DNA of 64,000 bases from Pterobdella sp. o SKG-2022 (Eukaryota; Annelida; Clitellata; Hirudinida; Piscicolidae), in contig OZ038320.1 of assembly GCA_964035795.1 (NCBI GenBank), forward strand, positions 28,239,355-28,303,354, in the 5' to 3' direction. The notes beneath the pieces were generated by a model. That model did not search any database and had not been told where the DNA came from. It saw nothing but the letters and a program-made list of their open reading frames with translations. The translations under genes and the position numbers were made by a program. Below, in pieces: positions 48,677 to 60,448 of the stretch; position 1 is the first letter of the stretch, and each line of letters begins with the position of its first letter.

Positions 48677-49600
48677 CTTACGTTGCATCAGTGAGCTGGT
48701 GCATCAACAGAAAAAAGAAGTCAGGTAAAATGGCTAGGACATCTGTTGAAGATCTGTATATTTGATCGTGTGCTTTTCCATTTGTAGGTGACTTTTTTAG
48801 ATACATATCTGTTTTGAATTTTTTGATTCATTTTTATTGATATTCAGAATGAAAATTTAATTCACCGAAAGTTTTGTACCGTTTTGGTTCTAAAAGACTT
48901 CAATTCTCACAACGGAGTTTTATGTCGACAGTTTAGTTATGAATCATCGAGCCGCTTTATATAGGCGAGAAAATAAACAAACAAGCTGAGATGACGTTTA
49001 AAACGTCATATTTATCAAAAGAAATGTTATAGACTTCTAATTTTATTAATTTTTTTTGCATTTTATATAAATGTATTTTTTAAAGATTTAAAAAGATAAA
49101 ACTGTGAATCAAAATTCGTGAAAGGTAATTTTTATATACTTATAACAGACTGCATTTAAATATTTCTTTCATTTCCAATTAGTTTAGTTATTTATTATTA
49201 TTTATTAGTCATTTAAACTTGTGTCCTTTAAACTTATTTTTTTTAATTAATTAAAACTTGCTAAATGTGACAGAATAATTAAATTTTTATAAAACTAAAA
49301 AATCGAGAATAATTTACTGAAAATGTAACGCCAAACTGACTTGTACAAAACAAACACAAAGGTAACGTAGGGTAGCTCTCGTTGGTTTGACTAACGATAA
49401 TATTCATGGTGTATAGAAAAGCTTAGTCTTTCATAATACACCATAATAACACCAAATGGTACTAAGAAATGTCAGCAATTTTATAATTGTTACGTTTCAA
49501 TAAGCCTTGAAGATATATTTTAAAATTAAATGCAATTATACAAATTTTTGAAAAAAGTGAAGCACATATCTTGAAACAACTGAACCGACGTGCACTAAGC

Positions 49601-49655
49601 TTCAAGGAGCGACACGAGTCTGTGTGAGGAACCTCGAAACTTCAGCATGATGTGT
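49601..49655 (+). repeat. Short dispersed motif, copy 2
   Basis: TTCAAGGAGCGACACGAGTC, then GAGGAACCTCGAAACTTC. It matches 40308-40350 and includes the small hairpin GAGGAACCTC. Confidence 0.5.
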
Positions 49656-49659
49656 GCTA

Positions 49660-50942
49660 CTGTCACAACGATTTTATATTCTTGTTTTTTTTTATTTAAA
49701 CATATTTTCAAATAAATTTGTCATGTTTGCAAATAAAAAATTATGATATGTGCTTTTTTGCTGGAATGCTTAACGGTGCAGTGCTTGCGTTGGCTTTATC
49801 AATAAATTTTCTTTCGTATATAATAATTAAAAAAATAATAATTTTCATAATAAATGTGTATTAAATAAAATCATAAAAAAGGTAACTACATCGAAACAGA
49901 ATAAAACTGAAAGTAAATCTCAAAACTTAATTGCATGCATAGCAGTGCAATTTTTTTTGGCTTTGTAAATGTTTAGAGGAAATACACTGAAAAACTTCGT
50001 ATCAATAAAAAAATCAAATATTATCGTTTTTATTCGCATTTTAAAGGCTAATTATTCACAATGTTAACTATTAAAAAAAAAATATTCATGCCAGAAAACG
50101 AACCAGCTACAAACAAAAAATGCAGATGGATCGAAAAAAAAAGCATCTTAATTTTGGCCTATAACTTACAGAAAAAAAGAAGCTTCAAAAACTCGACAGA
50201 TGGCACCTACCTGCAACGAGCTAAAAGCATTGAAAAAAAACAAAAAAAAGTTGTAGAAAGCTGTTGGAGGTTTTTTTTTGAAAAAAAAGCCTATATAAAT
50301 AATACTTAATTCTATTGACATTAGCATGATTACAGATTTTTATGTATATTCATTTATATAAAAAAAGGTATAATCATGCTAATTTTCTTTAAATTATTGT
50401 TTTGGTGCATTTATTATGAAATTTTTCATTATTTTAAAATGAACTTTAATTTTGTTTATAGTATTGATATAGATGGCTAGAGAAAATTTTTATGATAAAT
50501 TTACATCAACAACAAATTGCAGGTCAGTATCTTAAAAAATATTTATTTTATGTAGGCAAGTCTTGCTAACTTCAACCATATTTGGCTTTGGAAGCAGTAA
50601 TTTGTTAATCAAATAATTTATTTCTATATAAAAGCATCTATTCTACGCTTTTATTTTTTGAACTATTGGCTAGACTTGAAGAATTTAATAATAGAGACTA
50701 GATATTTATTTCATTTGCATTGTACATATTTTTTCTATGGTTGATTGATATTGATATTTTTTTTATTCATCTTTTAGTTATAGAGCACACAAAAAAAACT
50801 TATGCTTGTCTAAAAAATTCTTTTTTGACAACTAACCTTTGAGTTTCACTATAAATGAAGAAAAATCTAAAAGTATATTTTAACGGTTTTTTCAGAAAAA
50901 CGATTACAAAAACAGTCAACTCAATAATAGAGTTTCATGGTG
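49660..50942. other. Intergenic 3' flank of LSM2
   Basis: No supported gene was found. An 82-codon Lys-rich frame at 50061-50309 and a 17-codon frame followed by a GT donor at 50473-50522 were seen, but neither resembles a known protein. Confidence 0.35.
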
Positions 50943-51529
50943 TCATGCTTTCTGGTTTTTATTTTGGGCAGATTCTTTCCTTGCAGCATCTTGAAGAAGT
51001 TGTGTATCTAGTTCATCAGCTGGAAGCTGAATATATCTTATTACTGAGCCCCGAATAAAGCAATTTTTAACTGATAACTGCAAATGTAAAATTTTATAAG
51101 TTAATTGCATGCAAAGTTTTAATTATCTTTTACTTTCAATAATGACAGCATTGATTTTAAGCAAAATAATTATTTCTGAAAATTTCATTTTTCATTTGAA
51201 CAAACCATGTGAGGATATTTATCTGGATCAGTTACAGAAATATCAGTAAGTTTTATGTTCAGATACTGGTCAACTGAATGTAGAGTGCCGCAAATACTAG
51301 ATGAAAATTTTGAATAAAGTGTTATGAAATATTTTCTAGAAATTGAAATATTAAATTTTTTTGCAAATTTATAAAAGAAAGTTAACCTCAAGTCATTTTT
51401 CAATTCAACTACTACATCTTTTCCGACCAATGATTTGAAAAACGAATAAAAAAGCTGGAATTAAATTTTAGCTATAAAAAAAATTTTCAAAAATGATTAA
51501 TATTAAAAAATATAAATACTGCTCACCAT
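50943..51529 (-). CDS. LSM2: U6 snRNA-associated Sm-like protein LSm2, complete
   Basis: LSm2 is part of the LSm2-8 ring on U6 snRNA in splicing and of LSm1-7 in mRNA decay. Exons: 51529-51527 (only the ATG), 51454-51387, 51296-51206, 51077-50943. They encode 98 residues against 95 in human. The Sm1 motif is split over exons 2 and 3 (LFYSFFKSLVGKDVVVELKN, then SICGTLHSVDQYLNIKLTDI), continuing SVTDPDKYPHM. Exon 4 carries Sm2, NCFIRGSVIRYIQLP, and the tail DTQLLQDAARKE. Identity to human is very high by eye. The frame is closed by TGA at 50945-50943. All four junctions are GT-AG and phases agree. Confidence 0.97.
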
Positions 51530-52656
51530 TTTAAAATTTCTTTATACGAGAAGCTTTCCTATTGAGAAGCCTAATTAAAAGGAAACTTTCCGACAAACTC
51601 TTGAAAAAATTTTGATTAGTTAAAGAAATAATTATGAAGATTTTGAAATTTTAATGTGTTTAAAAACTTTATTTATTCTTTTCATCGTAAAATTTAAAAA
51701 AATTATTTCATTATACCAAGTCGTACGATTGAGTTATAACTTTTTTCTTTTTTTGTCATTCATGGCATTGCAGATCAACTAAGCACACTAATATTTTTTT
51801 TAAAACTTTTTAGATGCCTTTATTGAGCTTTTCTCAATATATAACCTTAAAAGGTAATGTAATCTAGCCTTACGACAAGCTTCGTGTCACTTCGTGTAAA
51901 TACTTTGTGTTTGTTGTCTTTTTAACCTTAAAAGGGTTTGCTTCCTTTGAAAGACTGAATAAACTGATTTTATTTTGTATTAACACCTCTTCTCTAAGAC
52001 AAACTTCATGAGTATAAAAATTGATTGGAATGTCTAAATTTATGTTTTGGATAGTTTTTTTTATCAACTTCACTTTGAAAAATTTAGCATCAGCAATTTT
52101 TTGATAAAAGCAATTAGATGTTAAAGATATTCTTTACACCTGCCTTTTTTACCATACAAATTAGAATAATTTAAACATGCTTAATTTGAGTTTTGTGTTA
52201 GGCCTTATATTTATAATACATACAATATTATATTCTAAATTCTAAACAACCTTACTGTTGGGTTTCGTGGTAAAAAATTATGATAGAAGAATTACATCTC
52301 AAATGTTTCTTTTTAGTGTTTTTGAAGATGAGCGAAATCAATTTCTAGTTTTTTTAATGAATGATTTAATTAAAATTTTTATTTTAATGTATTTATGTGC
52401 CGAATGAACGCGCTACTTGAGTTTTGCGAGGCAGCAATGAGCTGACTCATTGGTTGTCTCTCCAACAAATGCATAGAAAAACTATTATTTTAAGAAAAAA
52501 ATTAAATTAAATTTTTTTCATTTAATTTAAAAAAAGCGATTTAATTTTTATTCAATTATTAGTTTACTTTTGTCAAACAAGAACTTTGGTAAAGGAAAAA
52601 GTACATTTGTAGACTTTTAACGTGGCTATCTAAGAATTGTTTCAGTATAAAGTTGA
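51530..52656. other. Intergenic, between divergent LSM2 and DAP
   Basis: The two genes point away from each other, so this stretch should hold both promoters. No clear core motifs were seen in the AT-rich sequence. A hairpin-core copy lies at 51853-51887. Confidence 0.4.
51853..51887 (+). repeat. Hairpin-core repeat copy
   Basis: GTAATGTAATC followed by CTTACGACAAGCTTCGTG. The right half is shared with the copies at 31875 and 47045 (GACAAGCTT variant). It sits between LSM2 and DAP. Confidence 0.6.
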
Positions 52657-53864
52657 ATGTCTTCAGAAGAACAACCTAATTTATTAGCTGGGCATCCTCC
52701 TGCTGGTGAGAATTTTGATATGCAAAATTCTTTCATTATATTCAAATGCCATCCATATTGGAAAAACAGATGTCTTAGAATCTACCGTGTCTTATAGTTC
52801 TTAATTACTAGTTTGAAGTAGTTTTTTGAAATTCAGGTCTGAATTATCAATATAAAATTGAAGAACTTAAAACCAAAAAAAACAACCTTCAAATCAAATT
52901 TTTGCATAAAATGATTAGGAATGTACTTTATCGATTTTTGGTGATTAATTTATTTTGTATGATTTTGAAGTGAAGGTAGGGGGTATGAGAACCCAAAGAA
53001 CTCACAAAACTTCCTATTCTGACAAGAATAAAATGACTAAAGAAGAGGAAGAGGAATTTGGAGCTGAGTATGTATTTAAATCATATTTTTCACTTTTTAT
53101 TTAATATTTTAAAATTAACTGTAAGTTAAAAAGAATATCAAAGATTTGGGTGAATGTGTTATAATTAAATTTCATCAAAATACCCAATTATTCTGAAGCA
53201 TCAAATAACTAAATTTCATTGTTTTCATAATAGTATAGAAGAGGTTTAATGTATTATTTAGTAACTGAGGTACATTTGGCTAAAATATGTGAGAACAGCA
53301 GGATGAAGGGTTTTAAAAATGGATAACTTGAACAAGTCTAAAACATTAAAGTACACAAAAAATATGTTTGAATTTTGTTCATTTGTACTCATGGGCTACT
53401 GGTTTTGAACAATATTTAACTTTTTCAAGTACCAGCTGAGATTTGCATCATAAATGGTTCTGCTTTTTGTGTAACGAGGCTCTAACCAAACTAAATTTTC
53501 ATTGGTATTTTATTTTATTTAAATTTTTTTCTGTTTCTAGAGTTTCCACAAAAGTAAGTAGAGATGTTGTAGTTGGAACTAAAGTGATAAAGGTAAATAA
53601 TTGAATTTTCCAGAAAGTTTTTATTTGTAAAACATAATGATTATTATTGACAAAATTTCTGAGCTATCCATAATTTATACATTTCAAGATTCATTCTCTG
53701 GTGAAGTATAATGTTTTCATATTATTTTTATACAACCCAAAATCTAGGAAAAAGATGCTTTTCCACCAGAAGCAGTGAAACATTATCACAATACTCCAAT
53801 TGCAAGTAAAGACAAGCATCCAATTCCACCAAAGAACTTCATCCACCAACCTTCAAAAAATTGA
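52657..53864 (+). CDS. DAP: Death-associated protein (DAP / DAPL1 family), complete
   Basis: DAP1 is a small, disordered mTOR substrate that limits autophagy. Exons: 52657-52705, 52971-53067, 53541-53592, 53748-53864, giving 104 residues (human DAP1 has 102). The start reads MSSEEQPNLLAGHPPAV and continues KVGGMRTQRTH, matching the family's AGHPPAVKAGGMR. Exon 3 gives the VVVGTKVIK segment. Exon 4 gives EKDAFPPEAVKHYHNTP, then SKDKHPIPPKNFIHQPSKN, matching the DFPPAA and MDKHP-P blocks. The exon 2 acceptor is GAAG at 52967-52970, chosen because it restores the invariant PPAVK. All introns are GT-AG. Confidence 0.95.
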
Positions 53865-55702
53865 TCAATTTTTCAAGAGAATCATTTTAAATTCAAATAC
53901 TTGCTTGATTATTATATACATAATTAGTATATAGTATATACTTAGTGTATATTTATAGTTAACCAGTATATAGTTATTAATAAAATACTTATTTTAAAGA
54001 CTCAATCTAATTTTTTCAAATTGGTATGGTGGGTTACTAATATTTAATCAAGTAAAGATTTTCTAAGTTTTAAAAAAACCTACTCATATTTATGACGTAA
54101 TGATAGTTCAAATTTTTCAGTCTGGATGGCAAGGGTTTTATTTATAATTAGTTGCTTAAAAATAAATTAGTTACTTTCTGGCTACGGCTTTTCTTTTTCT
54201 TGTGCTTCAATTGAGATATTTAACCTCTAAAAATGGTACAAAACAAGACGATGATTATTATAAATTTCAGACCCATTGCTTGGTATCTACCTTTTCCGTT
54301 TACTTCTTAGTTTTTCCAAAAAAAAAATTCGAAAGTTGAAACGATTTTTATATCATTAGCACCGAGCTTTTTGTAAGTCGAACTCGCATTATAAAGTAAA
54401 GTTATTATATTCCTCGCATATCATTAGATAAATTTTGTTTTTATAAGCTCAAAGTTTTAAAAATTTCTTTTGTCAAGTTATAATTGCTTTCTTAGATTTT
54501 ATAGAATCTGTATAATAAATTTGTTCTAGGCAACCTTCTTGCCTTCAAACTTAATTTCCACATCAATAAGTTTTCTATCTGAATTAAACACGGAATCAAT
54601 TTTCATGTGGTCAAAGGAATTTCCCCGCAGAAGATACGAAAGGGATAAAAACAGAAAGCAACGTACGCAATGCCATTATGAATATTGCTTTGAAACCTTT
54701 CGAATGCAAGAACATAGTATAAACGCTCAAAGCAACTATACTTCCATTTCTTTCGAATTAACTAAGTCATGTAATAATTTACAAAAAAACATCTTTTCAA
54801 GCTCTAGAAATAAAGCCTATGTAGCTTTTTTGTCATTCACGCGGACAATATAGGATCTCATGCTTTTTCATTTTTGTCTGATTTGGAAAAACGCATATTT
54901 AAGGCTAAAGATAAGCCTAGAGAACCTAAAAGGTTGTTTGAAAGTTTGTCACTGGGCATTGCTCGTGGTAATGTTCAAGCAATTCGCTGTCTTCTTAGTT
55001 TGTCATATACTTGTGTTTCGTTTTCTTTTGCCTTTTTTTTATAACTATATATATTCATTTTTTTTACATTATTTTCGTTGGATAATTTCGTTCATTAGTC
55101 AGTTTGTATTTAATTCCTATTCTCATATAACATTTTATTCTTTTTTTTAGATTCAATTTTTTCACTATTTTTTAAAATAAATAAATGTGTTTTCCTCAAA
55201 AAAAAATTAGATTATACTACCGTAGATATCCCAGTAACTGGGGAAAACAGCAGTCAGTCTAGATCATCAATAGTACATATAATGTAAAAAAGCCATATAT
55301 TTGAGAGATTTTTATAGACTGCCAACTCAAGCTAACTTCCAACTTGAAATTATAGAAATCTAAAGCTGCCGTTTTCACACTTGTACAGTTTATCCGTTTT
55401 TATATAGGAGATCATTCGTTAAGCTGAATGACATAGATACTAGAATAGAAGTTTGTCGATAACTGCAACTGGGGGTTACCGTTATTCAGGTTATAACAGA
55501 GAAGCAGTTTTGAATCGCACTTTAGCGTCAGATGTCTAAAAATTTTCTTCTAGGAAGATATATTCGTTAAATCCTTTATCATTTTACTTTAATAGTCTCA
55601 AGCGGAAATTTTTTTGAAGTTCAAAAAATTTGAATTTGAAATTCTGTAAGCTTTTTAAATTTATTTGAAGCCTTCAATAAAAAACAAGTAGAAATTTTAG
55701 AA
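53865..55702. other. Intergenic, convergent 3' flanks of DAP and RBFA
   Basis: No recognised gene. AATAAA-type signals follow the DAP stop (near 53978). A 104-codon frame at 54539-54853 and a hydrophobic one at 54860-55150 have no family resemblance and a composition like the surroundings. A hairpin-core copy is at 54361-54392. Confidence 0.35.
54361..54392 (-). repeat. Hairpin-core repeat copy
   Basis: On the minus strand it reads ATAATGCGAGTTCGACTTAC followed by AAAAAGCTCGGT. The GCGAG variant changes one stem of the first hairpin. Confidence 0.55.
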
Positions 55703-56828
55703 TTATTTTTTAACAATTAGTATTTCTTTTTTGGTTTTTGATTTACTTTTTCTTAGTATGATTTCACTTTTGAAAAGATCATGGTCAATTCCATAGAAAT
55801 CTTTTTTATTGAAGTTTTCAGTTTCTTCTATGCCATTTTTTGCTAAATCTTTTTCAACATCAATATGATCTTCATCTTTGCCCATATCAGCTATTGACAA
55901 TAATTTTTCTATCTCAGCTACCTTAACAACAGAGTTATCTTTACAAAACAATATAGGAGGAATTTTGTTCATGATTCTGAGACCAGTTAATTCAGACCGA
56001 AGATCAGTTGAAAGTTTGGATAAAAGAGCTAAAAGTTGGTTATCATCATCAGTGGCTGACCAAAAAATTAATAAGAAGTCAAACCGGGGTGTAAGAGCTA
56101 CTTGAGTGATTTCAAAATTCAGTTTTGTCAAATCTGGACATAACTCAAAAGTCAAGGGAAGTATATAATCATAAAGAATACTATTTAGTTGTTTCATTCT
56201 TGGATTACTATATTTTGGAGGCTTTTTAGGTTTATCTTTTTCAGCATTAACAAGTGATGCGTTAAGAACATTTTTAAAGTTTTCATTTGTTGAGTTCTCT
56301 TGTATGTCTAAAGCCATGGCTCTCAACTGTGAAATGTATAGTAGAAAATTTGAATGAACTTCTATTAAAAATCATTTATTAGTTTTGAAAATTTAGTATA
56401 TATTTTAATGCACTAACTTGATTTTCAAAGTTGTTTTTCTTTTTTCTGTAAAAAATGAACTCATTTAAAGTCACAAACTGCAAAATATATTGAAAAAAAC
56501 AGACAAAAAATATTTATTAACAAAGCTTTCCCTGAAACAAACAAATCACATGATAATGTAAGTTTGTCTCACGTAAAGCTTTGTTAATTAAGTTAATGAA
56601 TACTTTTTGCTTGTTTCTCTCATCACTTGATTTAGGCTATCCTACGTTATGTAAAATATATCCTAGATACTTGGAGCTTTCCCCGGATAAGGTTTTAGAT
56701 GCTTTTTCCATATATTTTCTTGCTCGTTTGTTGGAAACTCTATCAAAAAAATATTTTTTAATTATACTGCAGCTTTGATCAATTTTGAAGTAATTGATAT
56801 TTAAAACTCTTTTAGCCGCAAAATTCAT
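55703..56828 (-). CDS. RBFA: Mitochondrial ribosome-binding factor A (RBFA)
   Basis: RBFA binds the small mitoribosomal subunit late in assembly, next to the decoding region. Exons: 56828-56646, 56477-56418, 56326-55703, phase 0 throughout, about 288 residues. The start MNFAAKRVLNINYFKIDQSC is basic and hydroxylated without acidic residues until later, as in a mitochondrial targeting peptide. Exon 3 has the RbfA fold: RMKQLNSILYDYILPLTF, LTKLNFEITQVALTPRFDFL, then LSTDLRSELTGLRIMNKIPP and AEIEKLLSI, matching bacterial RbfA strand-helix order and the LRSEL motif. A charged C-terminal extension follows, as in animal RBFA. Intron 1 holds a hairpin-core copy. A decayed partial copy of exon 3 lies about 1 kb upstream. 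Confidence 0.88.
56552..56585 (+). repeat. Hairpin-core repeat copy in RBFA intron 1
   Basis: GATAATGTAAGTTTGTC followed by TCACGTAAAGCTTTGT. It lies fully within the intron 56478-56645. Confidence 0.6.
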
Positions 56829-57119
56829 TTTTTTAATAAATTTGAACTTGTAAATTAACTTTTAGTAGTGCTGGATAAAACGGTGTTACAATATTTTTTA
56901 TAAAAAAATATTTTTCTAAGCTATGAAAGTATTTTGAAAATATTAATCATTTTAAATATTTTTAAATTTTTAAAAAAATTCATAAACATTTTTGGTCTAT
57001 TCTATATCATCAGCAGGTAACTAATTGGTATTTATATATTACTAATATAGAATATATAGAAAAGCTTCGTCAAAAAAAAACTCCAATATTGTCGTGTTTT
57101 TATGAATCATAACTTTTCT

Positions 57120-57306
57120 ACTTCAGCTATCTTATCAACAGAATTATCTTTAAAAACAATATAAGAGGAATTATGTTCATGGTTCTGAGACCAGTTAATT
57201 CGGATGAAAGATCAGTTGAAAGTTTGGATAAATGAGCTAAAAGTTGGTTGTCATCATCAGTGGCTGACCAAAAAATTAATAAAAAGTCAAGCTAGGGTGT
57301 AAGAGA
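57120..57306 (-). pseudogene. Duplicated fragment of RBFA exon 3
   Basis: About 187 bp are roughly 90 percent identical by eye to 55914-56100, in the same orientation. The copy lies upstream of RBFA relative to its transcription. It has small deletions and TAA/TAG changes that break the frame. No flanking RBFA exons are present, so it is a local segmental duplicate, not a retrocopy. Confidence 0.85.
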
Positions 57307-57386
57307 TGAGATCTAATTCTTCAAAAAATTTGTAAACATTGTTACGGTAAAAGGTCTAGTGCGCATAGTATTTCTTAAAAGAAACT

Positions 57387-57420
57387 TCACTAAGCTTTTC
57401 GTAAGAAAACATGCATTCTC
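57387..57420 (-). repeat. Hairpin-core repeat copy
   Basis: On the minus strand it reads GAGAATGCATGTTTTC followed by TTACGAAAAGCTTAGTG. It is next to the RBFA duplicate, about 80 bp away. Confidence 0.55.
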
Positions 57421-57819
57421 AAAGGAAGTTTATGTCACTTGACAAAGTCAGATTCATCTAGAAAAAGCCAAGTAAAATTTTGTTTAGAAAATCTTTCAAG
57501 CAACCGTTTCAGGCTTTTTCACTCCATCTGTAAAATAACTTATCACAAATGATTAAAATCTTGGTGAGGCTGCAACATTGAATGGAAAAATTACAATTAT
57601 CCTTTCGCAAAGAAAAGAAGTTAAAAAAAGATGTAAGATGAAAATAAAAACTCGAAATATCTCAATTGAAATAAAAACTTTGGTGAAATTAATTATAAAG
57701 CAAAACAATTATTTAAGCTTTAGAACATGAAATATAGAGTAGAAAGATGTTCTTGAAATCGATTCTTAAAATAACTTTACAGATGCGAAGTAAATTTATA
57801 AGCTGACGTTTATTATTTA

Positions 57820-59100
57820 TTACTTACTTACTTAGGCCGACTTTTAGATCGAACCAAAATGACGAAGCTTTTCCGTGATTCTCTGTCCAGCATTGTCCAG
57901 TTTCTATATGTAGATCTTCAAATATTGTTTGAATCTGGACACCACAATCATCTGATATTGTGGGTTCCTTACCCAGTAAATCGCTGAAATTATTGTACCA
58001 GCTTCTGATCCTTTCACCTTTGTTCTTGCCTTAGAGAATGCTTTTTTTGGAGCTTTTTCAACCACTTCATTTATTAGCTTCCAGCATTTAATGTAATGTA
58101 ATGCGGTATATATAAAGCGCTTTTCCTTGTAGATCAAAGCACTTGCTACAAATTTAATGTAGCGAAAACACACTGTGGAACAGGTGCTAATTTTCGGCCC
58201 ACGCGGGATTGAACCCAGTAACTTTAGATAGTTCTTCCAATACTCCCTATCGTTCATAGCTGTTTCTAAATCTTCTTTATCCACATCAGTATCATCAGTT
58301 AGTTGATTGACAAAGTTTCGAGCTGGTCTTTCTCTAGTATTTTTACCAAATTTTGGTTCCCATAGTATCAATTTGTGTACAACTTCTTTACTGCGAAAGC
58401 AATGTCCTGCGAAACTGAGTCTTTGTGTTACAATTTGGTAAGTTGTCGTATAGTACATTATTGCTTATACGTTGCGGCCATTTTACATTATTCACAATTC
58501 TTAGCATTTTTGTATAGCACTCTTAACTTTGTTTCTAACTTTTTGGTCAATGTACTAGATCCATAGAGAAGCACAGAGCTCACTGTAGTATGGAAAATTG
58601 CTAATTTCAAGTTTTTTGGCAGATTTGAATTCCAGATAGTATTTAGTTTTTGTAGAGCAACCCAAGCTTTACCAATTCTTACGTCAACGTTTTTCTCGTT
58701 GGAATATATCCAGGATCCTAGATAAGGAAAATCGTTGTGAGTTTTATGCATTTTTTGTTTATTGTGGTGAGATTTGAAGAATTTTGATTAAATGTCATAT
58801 TTTGTGTTTTTTTCTCATTAATGTGAAGAGTTTGGCTGCCATTTCTACGGTATGCAACAGTTGTTCAGCTTTATCCACAGATTCTGAAAGTAGGGCAATA
58901 TCATCTGCGTAGTCTATGTCTGTTATATATAGTGCTGGATGTCTCCTATTTTTAGCTTTTTCGAAAGTAAAGCCACAATCAGCTGAATTAGATATTGCTG
59001 TTCTCATTGCATAATCTACTGCTATTATGAACAGGTAGGGTGCTAGTGTATCTTCCTGCAAAACTCCTGCATGAATTGGAAAAAAAACTTGTATCACCAT
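57820..59100 (-). mobile_element. RTE-type LINE, 5' truncated reverse transcriptase fragment
   Basis: From 59100 downward the minus strand reads VLQEDTLAPYLFIIAVDYAM, then HPALYITDIDYADDIALLSE, the RT palm with the catalytic YADD. The next frames give FPYLGSWIYSNEKNVDVRIG, LKLAIFHTTVSSVLLYGS and RLSFAGHCFRSKEVVHKLIL, the usual order of the post-RT region. The element ends near 57820 in TAAG-like repeats. Frame shifts separate the three pieces, and a SINE interrupts the last one. The N-terminal endonuclease and RT fingers are absent. It is a different lineage from the copy at 7.1-9.2 kb. Confidence 0.85.
58088..58222 (-). mobile_element. tRNA-derived SINE nested in the LINE
   Basis: On the minus strand, GGGTTCAATCCCGCG is a polymerase III B-box region of tRNA type. 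A roughly 80-bp body follows, then GCGCTTTATATATACCGC and an ATTACATTACATTA tail. The tail is the same kind as that of the LINE end at 24.6 kb. It interrupts the LINE frame after YLKLLGS. No A box is present, so the head seems truncated. Confidence 0.6.
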
Positions 59101-59330
59101 CTGGGGAGATAACTTTAGCAGGTATGACGTGTTTAGATAATGTTTTTATAGATTTCAAGTTTCAAAATGTATCGAATTGAATGATTTGACGGGTTATGAA
59201 ATTTGGAAATAGTTTTAATTTAGATAAAAAAAGAATTTATTTTTTTTTGAAGAATAAAAAAAATGACTATTTTTTTAAATTAAGTTGTTTGACACGATTT
59301 AAATATGCTTCTATTTTATCGCTTTCGTAT

Positions 59331-59404
59331 GGCCCGTTAGCTCAGTTGGTTAGAGCGTCGTGCTAATAACGCGAAGGCCGTGGGTTCGAGCCCCATACGG
59401 GCCA
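59331..59404 (+). tRNA. tRNA-Ile, anticodon AAU
   Basis: A complete cloverleaf: acceptor GGCCCGT pairs with ACGGGCC, discriminator A at 59404. The D arm is GCTCAGTTGGTTAGAGC. The anticodon stem TCGTG/CGCGA holds loop CTAATAA with anticodon AAT at 59365-59367, and the T arm is GTGGGTTCGAGCCCCAT. The internal A and B boxes are intact and a T-run terminator begins at 59409. No intron and no CCA are encoded, as expected for a eukaryotic nuclear gene. Wobble inosine would let it read AUU, AUC and AUA. Confidence 0.97.
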
Positions 59405-59419
59405 TAACTTTTTTCATCA

Positions 59420-60448
59420 ACGATCATCCACATACTCGGCTTTTTTCCACTATCTTCCAGATTAGGCTTTGAATAAATCCCTATAAATAACTTTTAAAAT
59501 TATAAGCAGCCAGTTGAAACTTTTAGGTCTGTGTTGAGGTTAGGGCAAGTGTTCTTTCTTTTTCCCGTATAAAACTGGTAAATCTTGTACGCCACTCACA
59601 AAGCCAAAATTAGTATCCAATCTTTTTCGGGCTTTTTAACAAGCTTTAGAAAAAATTACTAGTAGAAAGCTCATTGGTTCCCCCATCTTTATTTCTCATG
59701 ATTTAAGAAGAGTCAGATAAGGCTGAGCCTAGAAAGTGGTTACTTACCGGCTATCATTTAAGCCATTCGAATGGGGTTGATACAGTTTTTGGGAACTTTT
59801 TTATTTTCGGTTTGTCTAACTATTATGCAAAAAGTCTATTAAGTTGTAAATTTTAAATTATACTCTTATTTCCATTATCTCGAATTGATGTTTTGTTTTT
59901 AAGAGCATAGCTATATTTCAGAATGAATATGCAGTTAGGGAAATCTTTAACTAGGATAAGAGAGATTGGACAACTTTAATGAATATTCTTTTTACTTGAC
60001 TATACTTTGCTACGGTACATCGTGTTTAAATTTTCTTCAGTTGATAGTTTTTAGCCATTAAAAAATTGAAGATTCCAAAGATACGTTTATTACAGTAAAA
60101 AAAGCTAAAATTTTTGACAAATTTAACTTTGCCATAATTCATTAGTATAATTGATAATTGAGGTTTAATAAAAACTAGTTCTTGTAGTTATTTTCTTCGT
60201 TTTTTGAAATTTTTAAAACTTCAAACTCGTAAAAATTTCAGAAAACGAAGAAAATAATAGTGAAAGAATATATACACTATGTTTCAATTTCGAAAAAACA
60301 TAAATTTGTAGGATCCAGGCTTTTAATCAGTCAACTACTTACAAACACATTATTATCAAAATAAACCTCTCAAATAAAATGACATATTATGAATACAAGA
60401 AACAGAATGAACAAAAATACATAACACAGAAACACTTAAAACATATAA
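59420..60448. other. Intergenic 3' flank of CtBP
   Basis: No gene was recognised between the tRNA and the CtBP stop codon. This stretch must include the CtBP 3' untranslated region. Confidence 0.45.

Noticed and set aside
50855..51058. 67-codon plus-strand frame
   Set aside because: It is antisense to LSM2 exon 4, which is near-identical to known LSm2.
54539..55150. Two adjacent plus-strand frames of 104 and 96 codons
   Set aside because: No family resemblance, no splice signals that make a sensible exon, and composition like the surroundings. They may be part of an unrecognised element, but I cannot support a gene.
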